Assembly: GCF_009731355.2 (NCBI RefSeq)
Contig: NZ_AP022810.1
Location: 1,454,001-1,518,000 of the forward strand
Length of the DNA stretch: 64,000 nucleotides
DNA from: Desulfuromonas sp. AOP6
GTDB taxonomy: Bacteria > Desulfobacterota > Desulfuromonadia > Desulfuromonadales > SZUA-540
Direction of reading: 5' to 3'
The notes beneath the pieces are model-generated. The model was not told the DNA's origin and did no database searches. It worked only from the letters and a program-made list of their open reading frames with translations. The position numbers and the translations under genes were made by a program. Positions 10,636 through 20,908 of this stretch are shown in pieces; the stretch's first letter is position 1; each line of letters begins with the position of its first letter.

Positions 10636-10722
10636 CTCCGAAATAAGGGGTCTGCTTTCCGGTGTCCTGCTTGATGTAGGTCTGGAAATAGTCCCAAAAC
10701 ATATAAACAGAGGAGGACTTCT

Positions 10723-12377
<1,655 letters not shown>

Positions 12378-12382
12378 AAACC

Positions 12383-12940
12383 ATGTATAAAGATGTGCTT
12401 GACAACGCTCGGCAGAACATGGACAAGGCTCTTGATAACCTGAAAAGAGAGTTTTCCCGTGTCCGTACCGGCCGTGCCAACGTCTCTCTTCTTGACGAGG
12501 TTCGGGTCAACTACTATGGCACACCGACACCCCTTAACCAGGTGGGAACGCTTACGGTGCCCGAGCCTAGGCTGATCACGATTCAACCCTGGGAAAAGCA
12601 GCTGATTCCTGAAATTGAAAAAGCGATCTATAAGTCAGACCTCGGCCTGAACCCTTCATCCGATGGGCAGCTGGTGCGTATTGCCATTCCCCCTCTGACT
12701 GAAGAACGGCGCAAAGATATGGTCAAACAGGTCCGGCGCATGGGGGAGGACGCCAAAGTTGCCGTTCGCAACGCGCGTCGTGATGCCAATGAAATGCTTA
12801 AAAAGCTTGAAAAAGATAAAGAAATTTCTGAGGACGATCTCAAACGGGCGGAAAAGGAAGTCCAGGATCTCACCGACGCCCATATAAAAAAAATCGATGA
12901 CACTGTCGCCCATAAAGAAACAGAAATTATGGAGATCTGA
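12383..12940 (+). CDS. frr: Ribosome recycling factor
   Basis: Splits post-termination ribosomes together with EF-G. From ATG 12383 the protein is 185 aa, exactly the usual size, starting [24 protein letters not shown] at 12374 is in frame but sits 1 nt from AGGAG and overlaps the pyrH stop, so the ATG (10-nt spacing) is preferred. Motifs: [29 protein letters not shown] and the C-terminal three-helix-bundle residues. Last of the four translation genes; a ferredoxin gene follows 33 bp later. Confidence 0.96.
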   Translation: MYKDVLDNARQNMDKALDNLKREFSRVRTGRANVSLLDEVRVNYYGTPTPLNQVGTLTVPEPRLITIQPWEKQLIPEIEKAIYKSDLGLNPSSDGQLVRIAIPPLTEERRKDMVKQVRRMGEDAKVAVRNARRDANEMLKKLEKDKEISEDDLKRAEKEVQDLTDAHIKKIDDTVAHKETEIMEI

Positions 12941-12973
12941 TCTCCAGCAATATTTATCCAAAGGAGAATGACC

Positions 12974-13138
12974 ATGGCTCTTAAAATCACTGAAGATTGT
13001 ATTGCTTGCGGCACCTGTGTCGATACCTGCCCCCTCGGTGCCATTGTGGAATCCGGTGATACGTATGCTATCTCCGATGACTGTACCGAGTGTCAGGCAT
13101 GCGTCGACTCCTGCCCGGTAAACGCGATTGTGGCTTAG
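12974..13138 (+). CDS. Small 2[4Fe-4S] ferredoxin
   Basis: A 54-residue protein with two CxxCxxCxxxCP motifs (CIACGTCVDTCP at residues 9-20 and CTECQACVDSCP at 37-48), the classic clostridial-type bacterial ferredoxin with two low-potential clusters. It would carry electrons for cytoplasmic oxidoreductases. ATG 12974 is chosen over ATG 12968 because AAGGAG (12961-12966) is 7 nt from the former and only 1 nt from the latter. It lies 33 bp after frr without a promoter I can see and ends at a strong terminator, so it may be read from the translation operon. Confidence 0.93.
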   Translation: MALKITEDCIACGTCVDTCPLGAIVESGDTYAISDDCTECQACVDSCPVNAIVA

Positions 13139-13153
13139 CAATAGCCGTAGGTA

Positions 13154-13188
13154 AGGGGGGCGCTCTTGTAGCGCCCCTTTAGTTTTTT
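13154..13188 (+). terminator. Intrinsic terminator after the ferredoxin gene
   Basis: GGGGCGCT (13157-13164) pairs with AGCGCCCC (13170-13177) over a 5-nt loop, extended by flanking A/T pairs, then a TTTAGTTTTTTT tract. It ends the rpsB-to-ferredoxin unit. Confidence 0.85.
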
Positions 13189-13277
13189 TGTTTGGACGTC
13201 TCTTTCCTCGCCCCCTTTCTTTGGTACTAATCGTTTCTTCCACTCCCCCGGCTCGCCCGTTTCAATCGGGATTTCCC

Positions 13278-13306
13278 TTGTCAAATCCTCATACTGACGG
13301 TATCCT
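13278..13306 (+). promoter_or_regulatory. Putative promoter of the REC-histidine kinase gene
   Basis: TTGTCA at 13278-13283 and TATCCT at 13301-13306 with a 17-bp spacer, 41 bp before the chosen start codon. Confidence 0.45.
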
Positions 13307-13347
13307 ACCGCTCATTTCATGAATTATTGATGCAGGAGCGAGGAATC

Positions 13348-14520
13348 ATGCCCGATCAAGTACTGGTCGTCGATGATGAGAAAATCATTCTTGAACTCAC
13401 GTCCATGATCCTCAAAAGTAAGGGTTTTGATGTGCTCACGGCGGGTGGTGGCGAAGAAGGGTTACGCCTGGTCGAAGAGCACAGCCCCAGCGTGGTCCTT
13501 CTTGATTATATGATGCCGGCCATGGACGGTATGACTGTACTCAAGAGGATCCGTAAAAATTTTCCTGATACTTATGTCATTATGTTCACCGGCAAAGGCA
13601 GTGAAGAAATTGCCGTCGAGCTCATGAAGGCCGGGGCTTCCGATTACGTTCTCAAGCCTTTTAATAATCAGGATCTGATTGAACGAATTGAGAATGTTCT
13701 CAAAATCAGGCGAGTCGAACTTTTAAACAAGGAACTGCGCCTTGAGCGGGAACGTCTGCTGAGGGAAATCGAGGAATGGAATCTTGAGCTTGAAGGGCGT
13801 GTCGCGCAAAAGTCACGCGAACTCGAAAAGGCCCACGCTGAAATCGTGCAGGCGGAAAAGCTGGCAACCTTGGGTCATCTGTCGGCCGGCATGGCTCATG
13901 AAATTCGAAACCCTCTCAATTCTATCAGCCTCTTTGCTCAGATTCTCAGGCCGGTGCTGGCGGAAGATGCCGAAAAAGCCTCCTATATCGATAAAATCCT
14001 CAAAGAAGTGGATCGCATTGACGATATCCTGATCAAATTGCTTGCTGCCAGCAAACGTCCGCGGTTCGAACTGCAGAACCTGTCTGTAGCTGACATAATC
14101 CAAAGGTGTCTTTACAGTTTTCAGGAGCAGTTGATCAGCCAGGACATCGAAGTACGGCAGGACCTGCAGCCATCTCCTCCCATTCAGGCCGATTCTGCAG
14201 AGCTCGAGCAGGTCTTCAACAATCTTTTTGCCAATGCTATTTATGAAATGCCGCAGGGAGGAACTTTAAGTATTTCCCTGAATCACGATGACACGCATCT
14301 TTACATTATCGTGTCGGATACCGGTGGTGGTATTTCACCCGAACACATCAATATGATTTTTGATCCCTTCTTCACTACAAAAAAGAAAGGCACGGGTTTT
14401 GGCCTCTCCGTTGTTCTGCGTATTGTTAAGACATACAATGGTCATATCTCCGTTGACACGAAAGAAGGCCAGGGCAGTGTTTTTAAAATTCAGTTGCCTC
14501 TTGCTCAAACCTCAGTCTGA
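13348..14520 (+). CDS. Response-regulator receiver fused to histidine kinase
   Basis: A 390-aa soluble protein with an N-terminal REC domain (VLVVDDEK, LLDYMMPAMDG with the phospho-Asp, KPF), a coiled-coil linker (about 125-170), a HisKA dimer/phosphorylation helix (LSAGMAHEIRNPLNSIS) and a HATPase domain (NNLFANAIYEMP, DTGGGIS, GTGFGLSVV). There are no membrane segments, so it probably receives phosphate from, or is gated by, another kinase and passes a signal to an unlinked regulator. ATG 13348 is favoured by GAGG 4 nt upstream; other in-frame starts lie at 13327 and 13330. No output partner is encoded next to it. Confidence 0.88.
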   Translation: MPDQVLVVDDEKIILELTSMILKSKGFDVLTAGGGEEGLRLVEEHSPSVVLLDYMMPAMDGMTVLKRIRKNFPDTYVIMFTGKGSEEIAVELMKAGASDYVLKPFNNQDLIERIENVLKIRRVELLNKELRLERERLLREIEEWNLELEGRVAQKSRELEKAHAEIVQAEKLATLGHLSAGMAHEIRNPLNSISLFAQILRPVLAEDAEKASYIDKILKEVDRIDDILIKLLAASKRPRFELQNLSVADIIQRCLYSFQEQLISQDIEVRQDLQPSPPIQADSAELEQVFNNLFANAIYEMPQGGTLSISLNHDDTHLYIIVSDTGGGISPEHINMIFDPFFTTKKKGTGFGLSVVLRIVKTYNGHISVDTKEGQGSVFKIQLPLAQTSV

Positions 14521-14584
14521 TAACGTCTACCTGCGCTGCTTTTTTATGTCGTTCGATGGGCTTGTCAGGAAATAAGGAGAGGAT

Positions 14585-16186
14585 ATGCCTCTTCGATTGA
14601 GGGACCTCCCTCTGACTCTCGAACAAGACGAATCACTGCTTCCATCTCTTGTCGAAAAAGAACTTGGACTCAACGATGGAGAGGTTCATGATCTTCGTGT
14701 CGTGCGACAGGGGATTGATGCGCGCAAAAAACCGCGTGTTCTCCGGATTTATACTGTAGAGTTTCGGGTAAAGAACGAGGCGGCGGTATGGAAGCGAACC
14801 AGGAACCACCCTCGCTTGGAACAGGTTTCTCCACAACCCTGCTACGAGGCGCAACCCCTGGCTCTGCCAGGCAGGATTCTGGTCGTCGGTATGGGACCCG
14901 CGGGTCTTTTCGCGGCGCTTCGTCTGGCCCAGTACGGTTTTTCAGTGATGCTGCTTGAAAGAGGTCGGCCAGTCGAAGAGCGGGTCAGGGATGTGCGTGA
15001 TTTCTGGGCAGGCAAAGGGCTCTGCCCGGAAAGTAATGTGCAGTTTGGTGAGGGAGGTGCCGGGACGTTTTCTGACGGTAAATTGACTACCCGTGTCAAT
15101 CACCCATGGACGCGCCTTGTGCTGGAGACTTTGGTCCGTTTCGGGGCTCCCGCCGATATCCTCATTCAGGCCAAACCCCACGTGGGGACGGACAGGCTAC
15201 GTCTGGTCCTGATCCATTTTCGCCAGGAGCTTTTGCGGCTTGGCGTCGATATCCGTTATCAGACCAAACTTACCGATGTGCTGACTCATAAAGGCCATGT
15301 TTGCGGCGCGGTGCTCGGTGATGGACTGACTGCTGCTTGCGACGCTCTGGTCCTGGCGCCGGGTCACAGTGCCCGTGATACCTATGAGATGTTGGCGTCC
15401 GTGGGTGTCCGTATGCAGGCCAAGCCTTTTGCTGTCGGGGTCCGGGTCGAGCATCCGTCCGAGCGGATCAATAACATCCAGTATGGATTCCCCACACATC
15501 CACGTCTTCCGGCCGCTGAATATGCGTTGAGTTACAATAATCCTGAGAGCGGACGAGGGACCTATTCCTTCTGTATGTGCCCTGGTGGCGAGGTGGTGGT
15601 CGCTTCCTCCGAGGAAGAGGGCGTGGTGGTCAATGGCATGAGTTATCTCAGCCGGTCGGGACCTTTTTCCAACAGTGCGCTGGTCGTAAGCGTGCGCCCT
15701 GAGGATTTCCCGGGTGACGATTGTCTGGCCGGAATGCGATTTCAACGAGAGCTGGAAAAAAAGGCGTTTCTGGCTGGTGGCGCCGACTATAACGCTCCCG
15801 CGCAAAGTCTGATGGATTTCATGGGCCAAGGCAAACCGTCGCTGCCCCCTGTGTCGAGTTGTCGGCCGGGCATTCAGCAGGTGGATCTTGAGGCTCTATT
15901 GCCGGCGTTTGTCACGAGTGAACTTCGGGAGGCCTTGCCCGTCTTCCAGCGTCGCATGAAGGGGTTTGTCTGCCCTGAGGCTGTTCTCATCGGCCTTGAG
16001 ACCCGGACTTCGGCTCCTTTGCGCATTCTGCGCGGTGAGGATGGGCAATCTCTTTCCCATCCGGGGTTGTATCCCGCTGGCGAGGGCGCCGGATATGCCG
16101 GCGGCATTATGAGTGCGGCTCTGGACGGACTGAAAGTCGCCGAATATATTGCTCAGAAAGTAAAGGATGTGCATGGAACTGTCTAA
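14585..16186 (+). CDS. NAD(P)/FAD-dependent oxidoreductase (FAD-dependent dehydrogenase family)
   Basis: A 533-residue flavoprotein. An N-terminal domain of about 90 residues (MPLRLRDLPLTLEQDE..., ending before the FAD domain) precedes a Rossmann FAD site, RILVVGMGPAGLFAALRLAQYG, with the conserved GEGGAGTFSDGKLTTR loop of this family and a C-terminal GEGAGYAGGIMSAALDGLKVAE motif that closes over FAD. The family is widespread but its substrate is not established. AGGAGA precedes ATG 14585. Its end overlaps the start of the following nuclease gene by 14 bp, so they are translationally linked. Confidence 0.82.
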   Translation: MPLRLRDLPLTLEQDESLLPSLVEKELGLNDGEVHDLRVVRQGIDARKKPRVLRIYTVEFRVKNEAAVWKRTRNHPRLEQVSPQPCYEAQPLALPGRILVVGMGPAGLFAALRLAQYGFSVMLLERGRPVEERVRDVRDFWAGKGLCPESNVQFGEGGAGTFSDGKLTTRVNHPWTRLVLETLVRFGAPADILIQAKPHVGTDRLRLVLIHFRQELLRLGVDIRYQTKLTDVLTHKGHVCGAVLGDGLTAACDALVLAPGHSARDTYEMLASVGVRMQAKPFAVGVRVEHPSERINNIQYGFPTHPRLPAAEYALSYNNPESGRGTYSFCMCPGGEVVVASSEEEGVVVNGMSYLSRSGPFSNSALVVSVRPEDFPGDDCLAGMRFQRELEKKAFLAGGADYNAPAQSLMDFMGQGKPSLPPVSSCRPGIQQVDLEALLPAFVTSELREALPVFQRRMKGFVCPEAVLIGLETRTSAPLRILRGEDGQSLSHPGLYPAGEGAGYAGGIMSAALDGLKVAEYIAQKVKDVHGTV

Positions 16187-17330
16187 AATATTCATTGTGA
16201 ACATCAGAGAAAGAGATTTTGTCGACAGCCCTTTTCTGGTCAGAGACAAGGTCATGGCTATGGCCAAGAACGGCAAGCCGTATATGACGCTGAAGCTCGT
16301 CGATCGTACGGGAGAGGTCGAAGGGCGCGTCTGGGATCGCGTGGACGAATTCAACGATCTTTTCGGGAAAGACGACTTTATCCGCGTCAAGGGGAAGGCC
16401 AGCGTTTATCTGGGGAAAATGCAGCTGGTGGTGCAGGAGATCGAACGGCTCGATGAGGACAAGATTTCCCTCGCTGATTTTTTGCCGGTGAGTGCTCGCG
16501 ATGCCCAGGTTATGGCAGCCGAACTGCGGCAGAAGGTCGACTCTCTTCGCAACCCCCATCTTCAGGCTCTGCTGAAAGCATTCCTGGATGATGTTGCCTT
16601 TTTGCAAGCCTATTGCAAGGCGCCAGCCGCCAAGTCGATGCATCACGTTTATCTCGGCGGACTGCTTGAGCATTCCCTGGCCGTGGCCGATCTTGCGGAC
16701 GATATCTGCAGGCGCTATCCTGATCTTGACCGTGATCTTCTCGTCGCGGGTGCCTTGCTTCATGATATCGGCAAAGTCGAAGAACTTCGTTATGTCAGAA
16801 CCTTCGACTACACTGACGAGGGCAAGCTTCTGGGGCACATTGTCATGGGTGTCGAAATGATCGACGAGAAGCTTCGGGGGCTGGAAAATTTCCCCCGTCC
16901 GCTCGCTTTGCTGCTCAAACACCTGCTCCTGTCCCACCATGGCCAGTATGAATACGGTTCGCCCAAGCGACCCAAAACCATGGAGGCAGTGGTCCTCAAT
17001 TTTATTGATGATCTGGACGCCAAGATCAACGGTGTTCGTACTCATATCGAAAAAGAGCCTGACAGCGACAGTGCATGGACGAGTTATCATCGGCTGTATG
17101 ACCGCTACTTTTTTAAACCACAAGGCCTTTCCGAGTCGGTTAACAGTTCTGATGAGTTGCAGGAAAGAGCAGCTGTCATGGCGCCGGCTCTGTCGGCTCG
17201 GCCAGAAACAAAACCTAAAAAAATGGACAAAAAGCCTACTTTCGGCTTCTCACTTGCGGATCAATTAAAAGGTAAAAGCCTGGATCTTTTTGCCGCCAAC
17301 CCGGATAAGGAGGATGGCGATGATCGTTGA
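16173..17330 (+). CDS. OB-fold plus HD-domain nuclease (YhaM-like 3'-5' exoribonuclease)
   Basis: The 385-residue protein has an N-terminal nucleic-acid-binding OB fold (PYMTLKLVDRTGEVEGRVWD, DFIRVKGKASVYLGKMQLVV) and an HD metal-dependent hydrolase domain (HHVYLGGLLEHSLAVADLA, GALLHDIGKVEEL, LLSHHGQYEYGSPKRPKTMEAVVL), the arrangement of YhaM exoribonucleases. ATG 16173 sits 6 nt after AAAGG, while ATG 16167 directly abuts it. It overlaps the flavoprotein gene upstream and the MBL hydrolase gene downstream. The last 60 residues are a charged, low-complexity tail. RNA versus DNA substrate is not certain. Confidence 0.82.
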   Translation: MELSKIFIVNIRERDFVDSPFLVRDKVMAMAKNGKPYMTLKLVDRTGEVEGRVWDRVDEFNDLFGKDDFIRVKGKASVYLGKMQLVVQEIERLDEDKISLADFLPVSARDAQVMAAELRQKVDSLRNPHLQALLKAFLDDVAFLQAYCKAPAAKSMHHVYLGGLLEHSLAVADLADDICRRYPDLDRDLLVAGALLHDIGKVEELRYVRTFDYTDEGKLLGHIVMGVEMIDEKLRGLENFPRPLALLLKHLLLSHHGQYEYGSPKRPKTMEAVVLNFIDDLDAKINGVRTHIEKEPDSDSAWTSYHRLYDRYFFKPQGLSESVNSSDELQERAAVMAPALSARPETKPKKMDKKPTFGFSLADQLKGKSLDLFAANPDKEDGDDR

Positions 17331-17949
17331 ATGCCTTAGCGTTGGGCCTTTGCAGGTTAACTGTTTTATCATTGCGGACGAGCCTTCAAGGGAGGCCATG
17401 GTCGTTGATCCGGGAGATGAGGGCGAGCGCATCTGGCAGCATCTTCAAGAGAAGCGTTGGACCCTGAAATACATCGTCAATACCCACGGTCATTTTGATC
17501 ATATCGGCGGTAACCGTTCCCTTGTCGAAAAGGCGGGAGCGCCCCTCATGATTCATCCCGCCGATGTGCCGCTGTTGCAGAACGCCGCCCAGCATGCCGC
17601 CATTTACGGTTTGAAAACCGTTTCATCGCCAGAACCACAGCGCCTGCTGAACGAGGGGGATGTTCTGAATCTGGGCGATCTCGCGTTTTCCGTGCTGCAT
17701 GTGCCCGGACATTCCCCCGGCGGCATTTGCTTCTATGGTGAGGGGCATCTTTTCGCCGGTGACGTCCTTTTTGCCGGCTCTGTCGGTCGAACAGACCTTC
17801 CCGGCGGGGATCACGACACGCTGATTCAGGGTATCAAGCAGAAGCTGCTTGTGTTGCCTGAACAGACCGTCGTCCATACCGGCCATGGCCCCGATACGAC
17901 GATCGGGAGGGAAAAGAAATCCAATCCTTTTGTCGGGTTCGGCAGCTGA
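17320..17949 (+). CDS. MBL-fold metallo-hydrolase (glyoxalase II-like)
   Basis: Cytoplasmic zinc hydrolase of 209 aa with the metallo-beta-lactamase signature THGHFDHIGG (HxHxDH), a second His in HVPGHSPGG, Asp in LFAGDVLFAGSVGRTDLPGG and a final His in VVHTGHGPDTTIGREKKSNPF. This set is typical of stand-alone glyoxalase-II-like hydrolases that cleave thioesters. ATG 17320 is 6 nt after AAGGAGG; ATG 17314 abuts it. It overlaps the stop of the upstream nuclease by 11 bp. Confidence 0.88.
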   Translation: MIVECLSVGPLQVNCFIIADEPSREAMVVDPGDEGERIWQHLQEKRWTLKYIVNTHGHFDHIGGNRSLVEKAGAPLMIHPADVPLLQNAAQHAAIYGLKTVSSPEPQRLLNEGDVLNLGDLAFSVLHVPGHSPGGICFYGEGHLFAGDVLFAGSVGRTDLPGGDHDTLIQGIKQKLLVLPEQTVVHTGHGPDTTIGREKKSNPFVGFGS

Positions 17950-17978
17950 ATCATTTAAAGCCGAAGGGAGAACGCGGG

Positions 17979-19184
17979 ATGCTGAAAGGGAAAAAGATTA
18001 TACTGGGTGTCTCCGGCGGTATTGCTGTCTACAAAGCTGTCGAGCTGTTGAGGCTTTATGTGAAGGCTGGTGCGGATGTTTTTGTAATTATGACCAAAAA
18101 TGCCCAGGAATTTGTGGCCCCCCTCACGTTTCAGACCTTGTCGGGCAACCCTGTGCACACGGATCTTTTCGATCTATTCCAGGAAAAGGAAATCGGTCAT
18201 ATCTCTCTGGCCGATCGTGCCGATCTGTTTGTTGTCGCTCCGGCCACGGCAAACATTATCGGTAAAGTCGCTGCCGGCCTTGCCGATGACCTGCTGACCA
18301 CCACCATCATGGCCACCAAGGCACCGGTTCTTTTCGTGCCCGCCATGAACGTGAATATGTGGGAAAATCCTATCTATCGCCAAAATGAGGAAAAGCTCAA
18401 ATCCGTCGGCTATCAGGTGATGGAGCCGGCTCTGGGCATGCTGGCCTGTGGCTGGGAAGGGAAGGGAAAGCTTCCCGATCCTGTCGATATCTTGGCCGAA
18501 ACCGAAAGGCTGCTCCACCCGCGGGACCTGGTGGGAGAAACCGTCCTCGTCACGGCTGGTCCCACCCGGGAAGAGATAGATCCGGTCCGCTACATCAGCA
18601 ACTATTCTTCCGGAAAAATGGGATACGCCATTGCCCGGGCCGCTTTCCTGAGGGGGGCTCGCGTCATTCTAATCTCCGGTCCTACCTGTCTTACCCCGCC
18701 TTGCGGTCTGGAATTTCATCGTGTCGGCAGCGCCTGTGAAATGCAGCAGACCGTGCGGCAATTTGCCGATGAGGCCAGCATCCTGATCAAAGCCGCCGCG
18801 GTGGCGGACTACCGTCCCGCCCACGCCTCATCGCACAAAATCAAAAAGGAGCAGGCTGGGAGCCTCCATCTCATGCTCGAAAAAAACCCGGATATCCTGG
18901 CTGAACTAGGAAAAATCAAGGGGCAACGCCTTCTGGTAGGATTTGCTGCGGAAACAGACGACCTGCTGGAAAACGCCACACGCAAGCTGAGGGAAAAAAA
19001 CCTGGATATGATCGTTGCCAACGACATCACCGAAAAGGGCGCCGGCTTTGACGTCGATACGAATATCGTCCGTTTCCTTTTCGCCGACGGCAGCCAGGAG
19101 GCTTTGCCACAGATGAGCAAGGATGACGTGGCCCAGGCTTTGCTCGATCGGGTGAAGCGCCTGAAGGAGCAGACTGGCGGTTGA
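17979..19184 (+). CDS. coaBC: Bifunctional phosphopantothenoylcysteine decarboxylase/phosphopantothenate-cysteine ligase
   Basis: Catalyses two successive steps of coenzyme A synthesis. The 401-aa protein has the flavin-dependent CoaC domain (GVSGGIAVYKAVELLR, active-site His in SGNPVHTDLF, PAMNVNMWENP, catalytic Cys in MLACGWEGKGKLPDP) at residues 1-185 and the CoaB synthetase domain (VTAGPTREEIDPVRYISNYSSGKMG, KAAAVADYRP, LLVGFAAETDD) after it. GGGAG precedes ATG 17979. Fourth gene of a close-packed set starting at 14585. It converges on the phospholipase gene with only 12 bp between the stops and no visible terminator. Confidence 0.97.
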   Translation: MLKGKKIILGVSGGIAVYKAVELLRLYVKAGADVFVIMTKNAQEFVAPLTFQTLSGNPVHTDLFDLFQEKEIGHISLADRADLFVVAPATANIIGKVAAGLADDLLTTTIMATKAPVLFVPAMNVNMWENPIYRQNEEKLKSVGYQVMEPALGMLACGWEGKGKLPDPVDILAETERLLHPRDLVGETVLVTAGPTREEIDPVRYISNYSSGKMGYAIARAAFLRGARVILISGPTCLTPPCGLEFHRVGSACEMQQTVRQFADEASILIKAAAVADYRPAHASSHKIKKEQAGSLHLMLEKNPDILAELGKIKGQRLLVGFAAETDDLLENATRKLREKNLDMIVANDITEKGAGFDVDTNIVRFLFADGSQEALPQMSKDDVAQALLDRVKRLKEQTGG

Positions 19185-19196
19185 GATGGGCAGCTA

Positions 19197-20108
19197 TCAG
19201 GTCTGGGAAAGCATGGCGAGGAGTTGGTCGGGGTTGGTTATGCCGGCACGAAACTGCGGACGCAGTTCGGCGATAATGGTTTCCGCTTCCTTTTCAGGCA
19301 ATTTTCCGTCGAGCCAGAGCAGATTGAGGTTTTTGCGGATCATTTTAGCGGCATGCAGCGCCCGCTCTCCTGTTGGATCGGCCTTCCAGTAGGGACTGTT
19401 CTCGCCAAGAATCAGGATGCTTTCTGTCGCATCCCGGGCCAATCCGAGATATTCCTCGTGATATTCCATGGGAAGCACCCATTTGGACGTCGTGGAGAGG
19501 GACCGGATCATCTTCTGCCATTGCTGCAGGCGGTTGAGCAGCAATAGCGAGTTGAAAAGTCTTTTGTTGGTCGTAAAAGAAAAGATGGTGTCCGAGAGGA
19601 CCGATCGCAGCATGCGGTCATTGTCCTGAAAGTTTTTTCGGGCCACCGTCCGGGCTAATTCCCAGATGGCCGGATCGACTTTGGCCTCCAGCCGAAGCTC
19701 CCAATAGGCGTGTTTAAGCAGGATGGTGTTGAAGGTGCGCACCATCTTGAAGGGGACGAAATAAGAGTGCGCTACCGTGTCAGCGGCCAAGTGACTCAGA
19801 TAGCCATAGGCGCAGGCCAGCTGTGAATCACTTTTGGCTGCTTCGAGGATTTTTTTGCCCATCCGCCAACTGTGACAATGATTGAGATAGTGGGTGTGCT
19901 TTTTGCCAAGGGTGATGTCGGCACTCATGCAGCCATAGAGATAGTCGTTGGGATAGGTGCTGAGCAGGGTCTGCAGCGCAGGAGACAGGATGGAAAGGTT
20001 GGACAGAATATGCGAACCCAGTTGCAGATGTACCCCGACGCCCCAGGCGTAGGCGTCTGCGGGCAATAGAAGGAAAATTAGAAGGAGTAGTATAGTAGAA
20101 AAAGCCAT
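19197..20108 (-). CDS. Secreted zinc-dependent phospholipase C-like protein
   Basis: A 303-residue exported protein. The signal peptide is MAFSTILLLLIFLLLPADAYA with cleavage expected before WGVGVHLQLG. In the zinc phospholipase C/P1 nuclease fold the mature N-terminal Trp itself ligands zinc, and here a Trp falls exactly at the predicted cleavage site. Further likely ligands are His in GVHLQLGSHIL, DITLGKKHTHYLNHCHSW and YLSHLAADTVAHSYFVP, matching the HxxxD...HxxxH pattern. It belongs to the wider family annotated as zinc-dependent phospholipase C domain proteins; the real substrate is unknown. Divergent from the UDG gene with 62 bp between. Confidence 0.72.
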   Translation of the reverse strand: MAFSTILLLLIFLLLPADAYAWGVGVHLQLGSHILSNLSILSPALQTLLSTYPNDYLYGCMSADITLGKKHTHYLNHCHSWRMGKKILEAAKSDSQLACAYGYLSHLAADTVAHSYFVPFKMVRTFNTILLKHAYWELRLEAKVDPAIWELARTVARKNFQDNDRMLRSVLSDTIFSFTTNKRLFNSLLLLNRLQQWQKMIRSLSTTSKWVLPMEYHEEYLGLARDATESILILGENSPYWKADPTGERALHAAKMIRKNLNLLWLDGKLPEKEAETIIAELRPQFRAGITNPDQLLAMLSQT

Positions 20109-20170
20109 AGGCTGAAGAGTCTCGTTTTTTCTAAAAGATTAGTCCACCACCGGCATGATGTAAAGGGCTT

Positions 20171-20908
20171 ATGGGGAACGATGTAAAACAGCAAATCCTG
20201 GAAGTTTTGGGGCAGACAAGAGGTCTGCTCGAGGACTTAGCCTTGTCCGGAACGCATGAGATCCCTGTATTTTCCCGTGCTGAATCATTGCCGCGGTGTG
20301 AGTTGCTCCCAAGAGGTGAGGGGCCTGCGCCGGCTGTACTTTGTCAGCGCGAGAGTCTTGATGAAATTCTGGCCGATCTCGGTGATTGCCGCCGCTGTCC
20401 TCTCTGTGAAGATCGTAAAAATATTGTATTTGGCGTCGGCAATCCGCAGGCGCGGTTGGTCCTGGTCGGGGAAGCGCCAGGGCGTGAGGAAGATGAGAAG
20501 GGTGAACCTTTCGTCGGCGAGGCAGGGCGATTGTTGGACCGGATTCTTCGCGCCATGGGGTTGGGGCGCGACCAGGTCTATATCTGCAACGTGGAAAAAT
20601 GCCGACCTCCTGGCAACCGCGATCCTCGACCGGAAGAAATCGCGGCCTGCGAACCCTTCCTCATTCGCCAATTGGCCTCCATACGGCCCAGCGTGATAGT
20701 GGCTCTCGGCAAATTTGCCACCCAGACCCTGCTGCGGGATCAAACCCCCATCACCCGTCTCCGGGGAACGTGGAAAGATTACCATGGTATTCCTCTCATG
20801 CCCACCTATCACCCGGCCTATCTGCTGAGAAATCCCTCTGGAAAGCAGGAAGTTTGGGAAGATATGAAGCAGGTTCTCAAGCGGCTTCAGCAAGGCGAGG
20901 ACGGATGA
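20171..20908 (+). CDS. Family 4 uracil-DNA glycosylase (iron-sulfur type)
   Basis: Removes uracil from DNA to start base-excision repair. The 245-aa protein has a non-conserved N-terminal 65 residues, then the [4Fe-4S]-ligand CRRCPLC, active-site motif VGEAPGREEDEKGEPFVG, CNVEKCRPPGNRDPRPEEIAAC giving the remaining Cys ligands, and the C-terminal HPAYLLRNP motif. ATG 20171 follows AAAGGG. Its stop overlaps the next gene as ATGA, so repair enzyme and ABC ATPase are co-translated although functionally unrelated. Confidence 0.92.
   Translation: MGNDVKQQILEVLGQTRGLLEDLALSGTHEIPVFSRAESLPRCELLPRGEGPAPAVLCQRESLDEILADLGDCRRCPLCEDRKNIVFGVGNPQARLVLVGEAPGREEDEKGEPFVGEAGRLLDRILRAMGLGRDQVYICNVEKCRPPGNRDPRPEEIAACEPFLIRQLASIRPSVIVALGKFATQTLLRDQTPITRLRGTWKDYHGIPLMPTYHPAYLLRNPSGKQEVWEDMKQVLKRLQQGEDG

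Noticed and set aside
20599-20904. 102-codon N-terminal extension of the ABC ATPase frame
   Set aside because: It lies wholly inside the uracil-DNA glycosylase gene in another frame and has no ATPase-family similarity; ATGA start at 20905 is clear.
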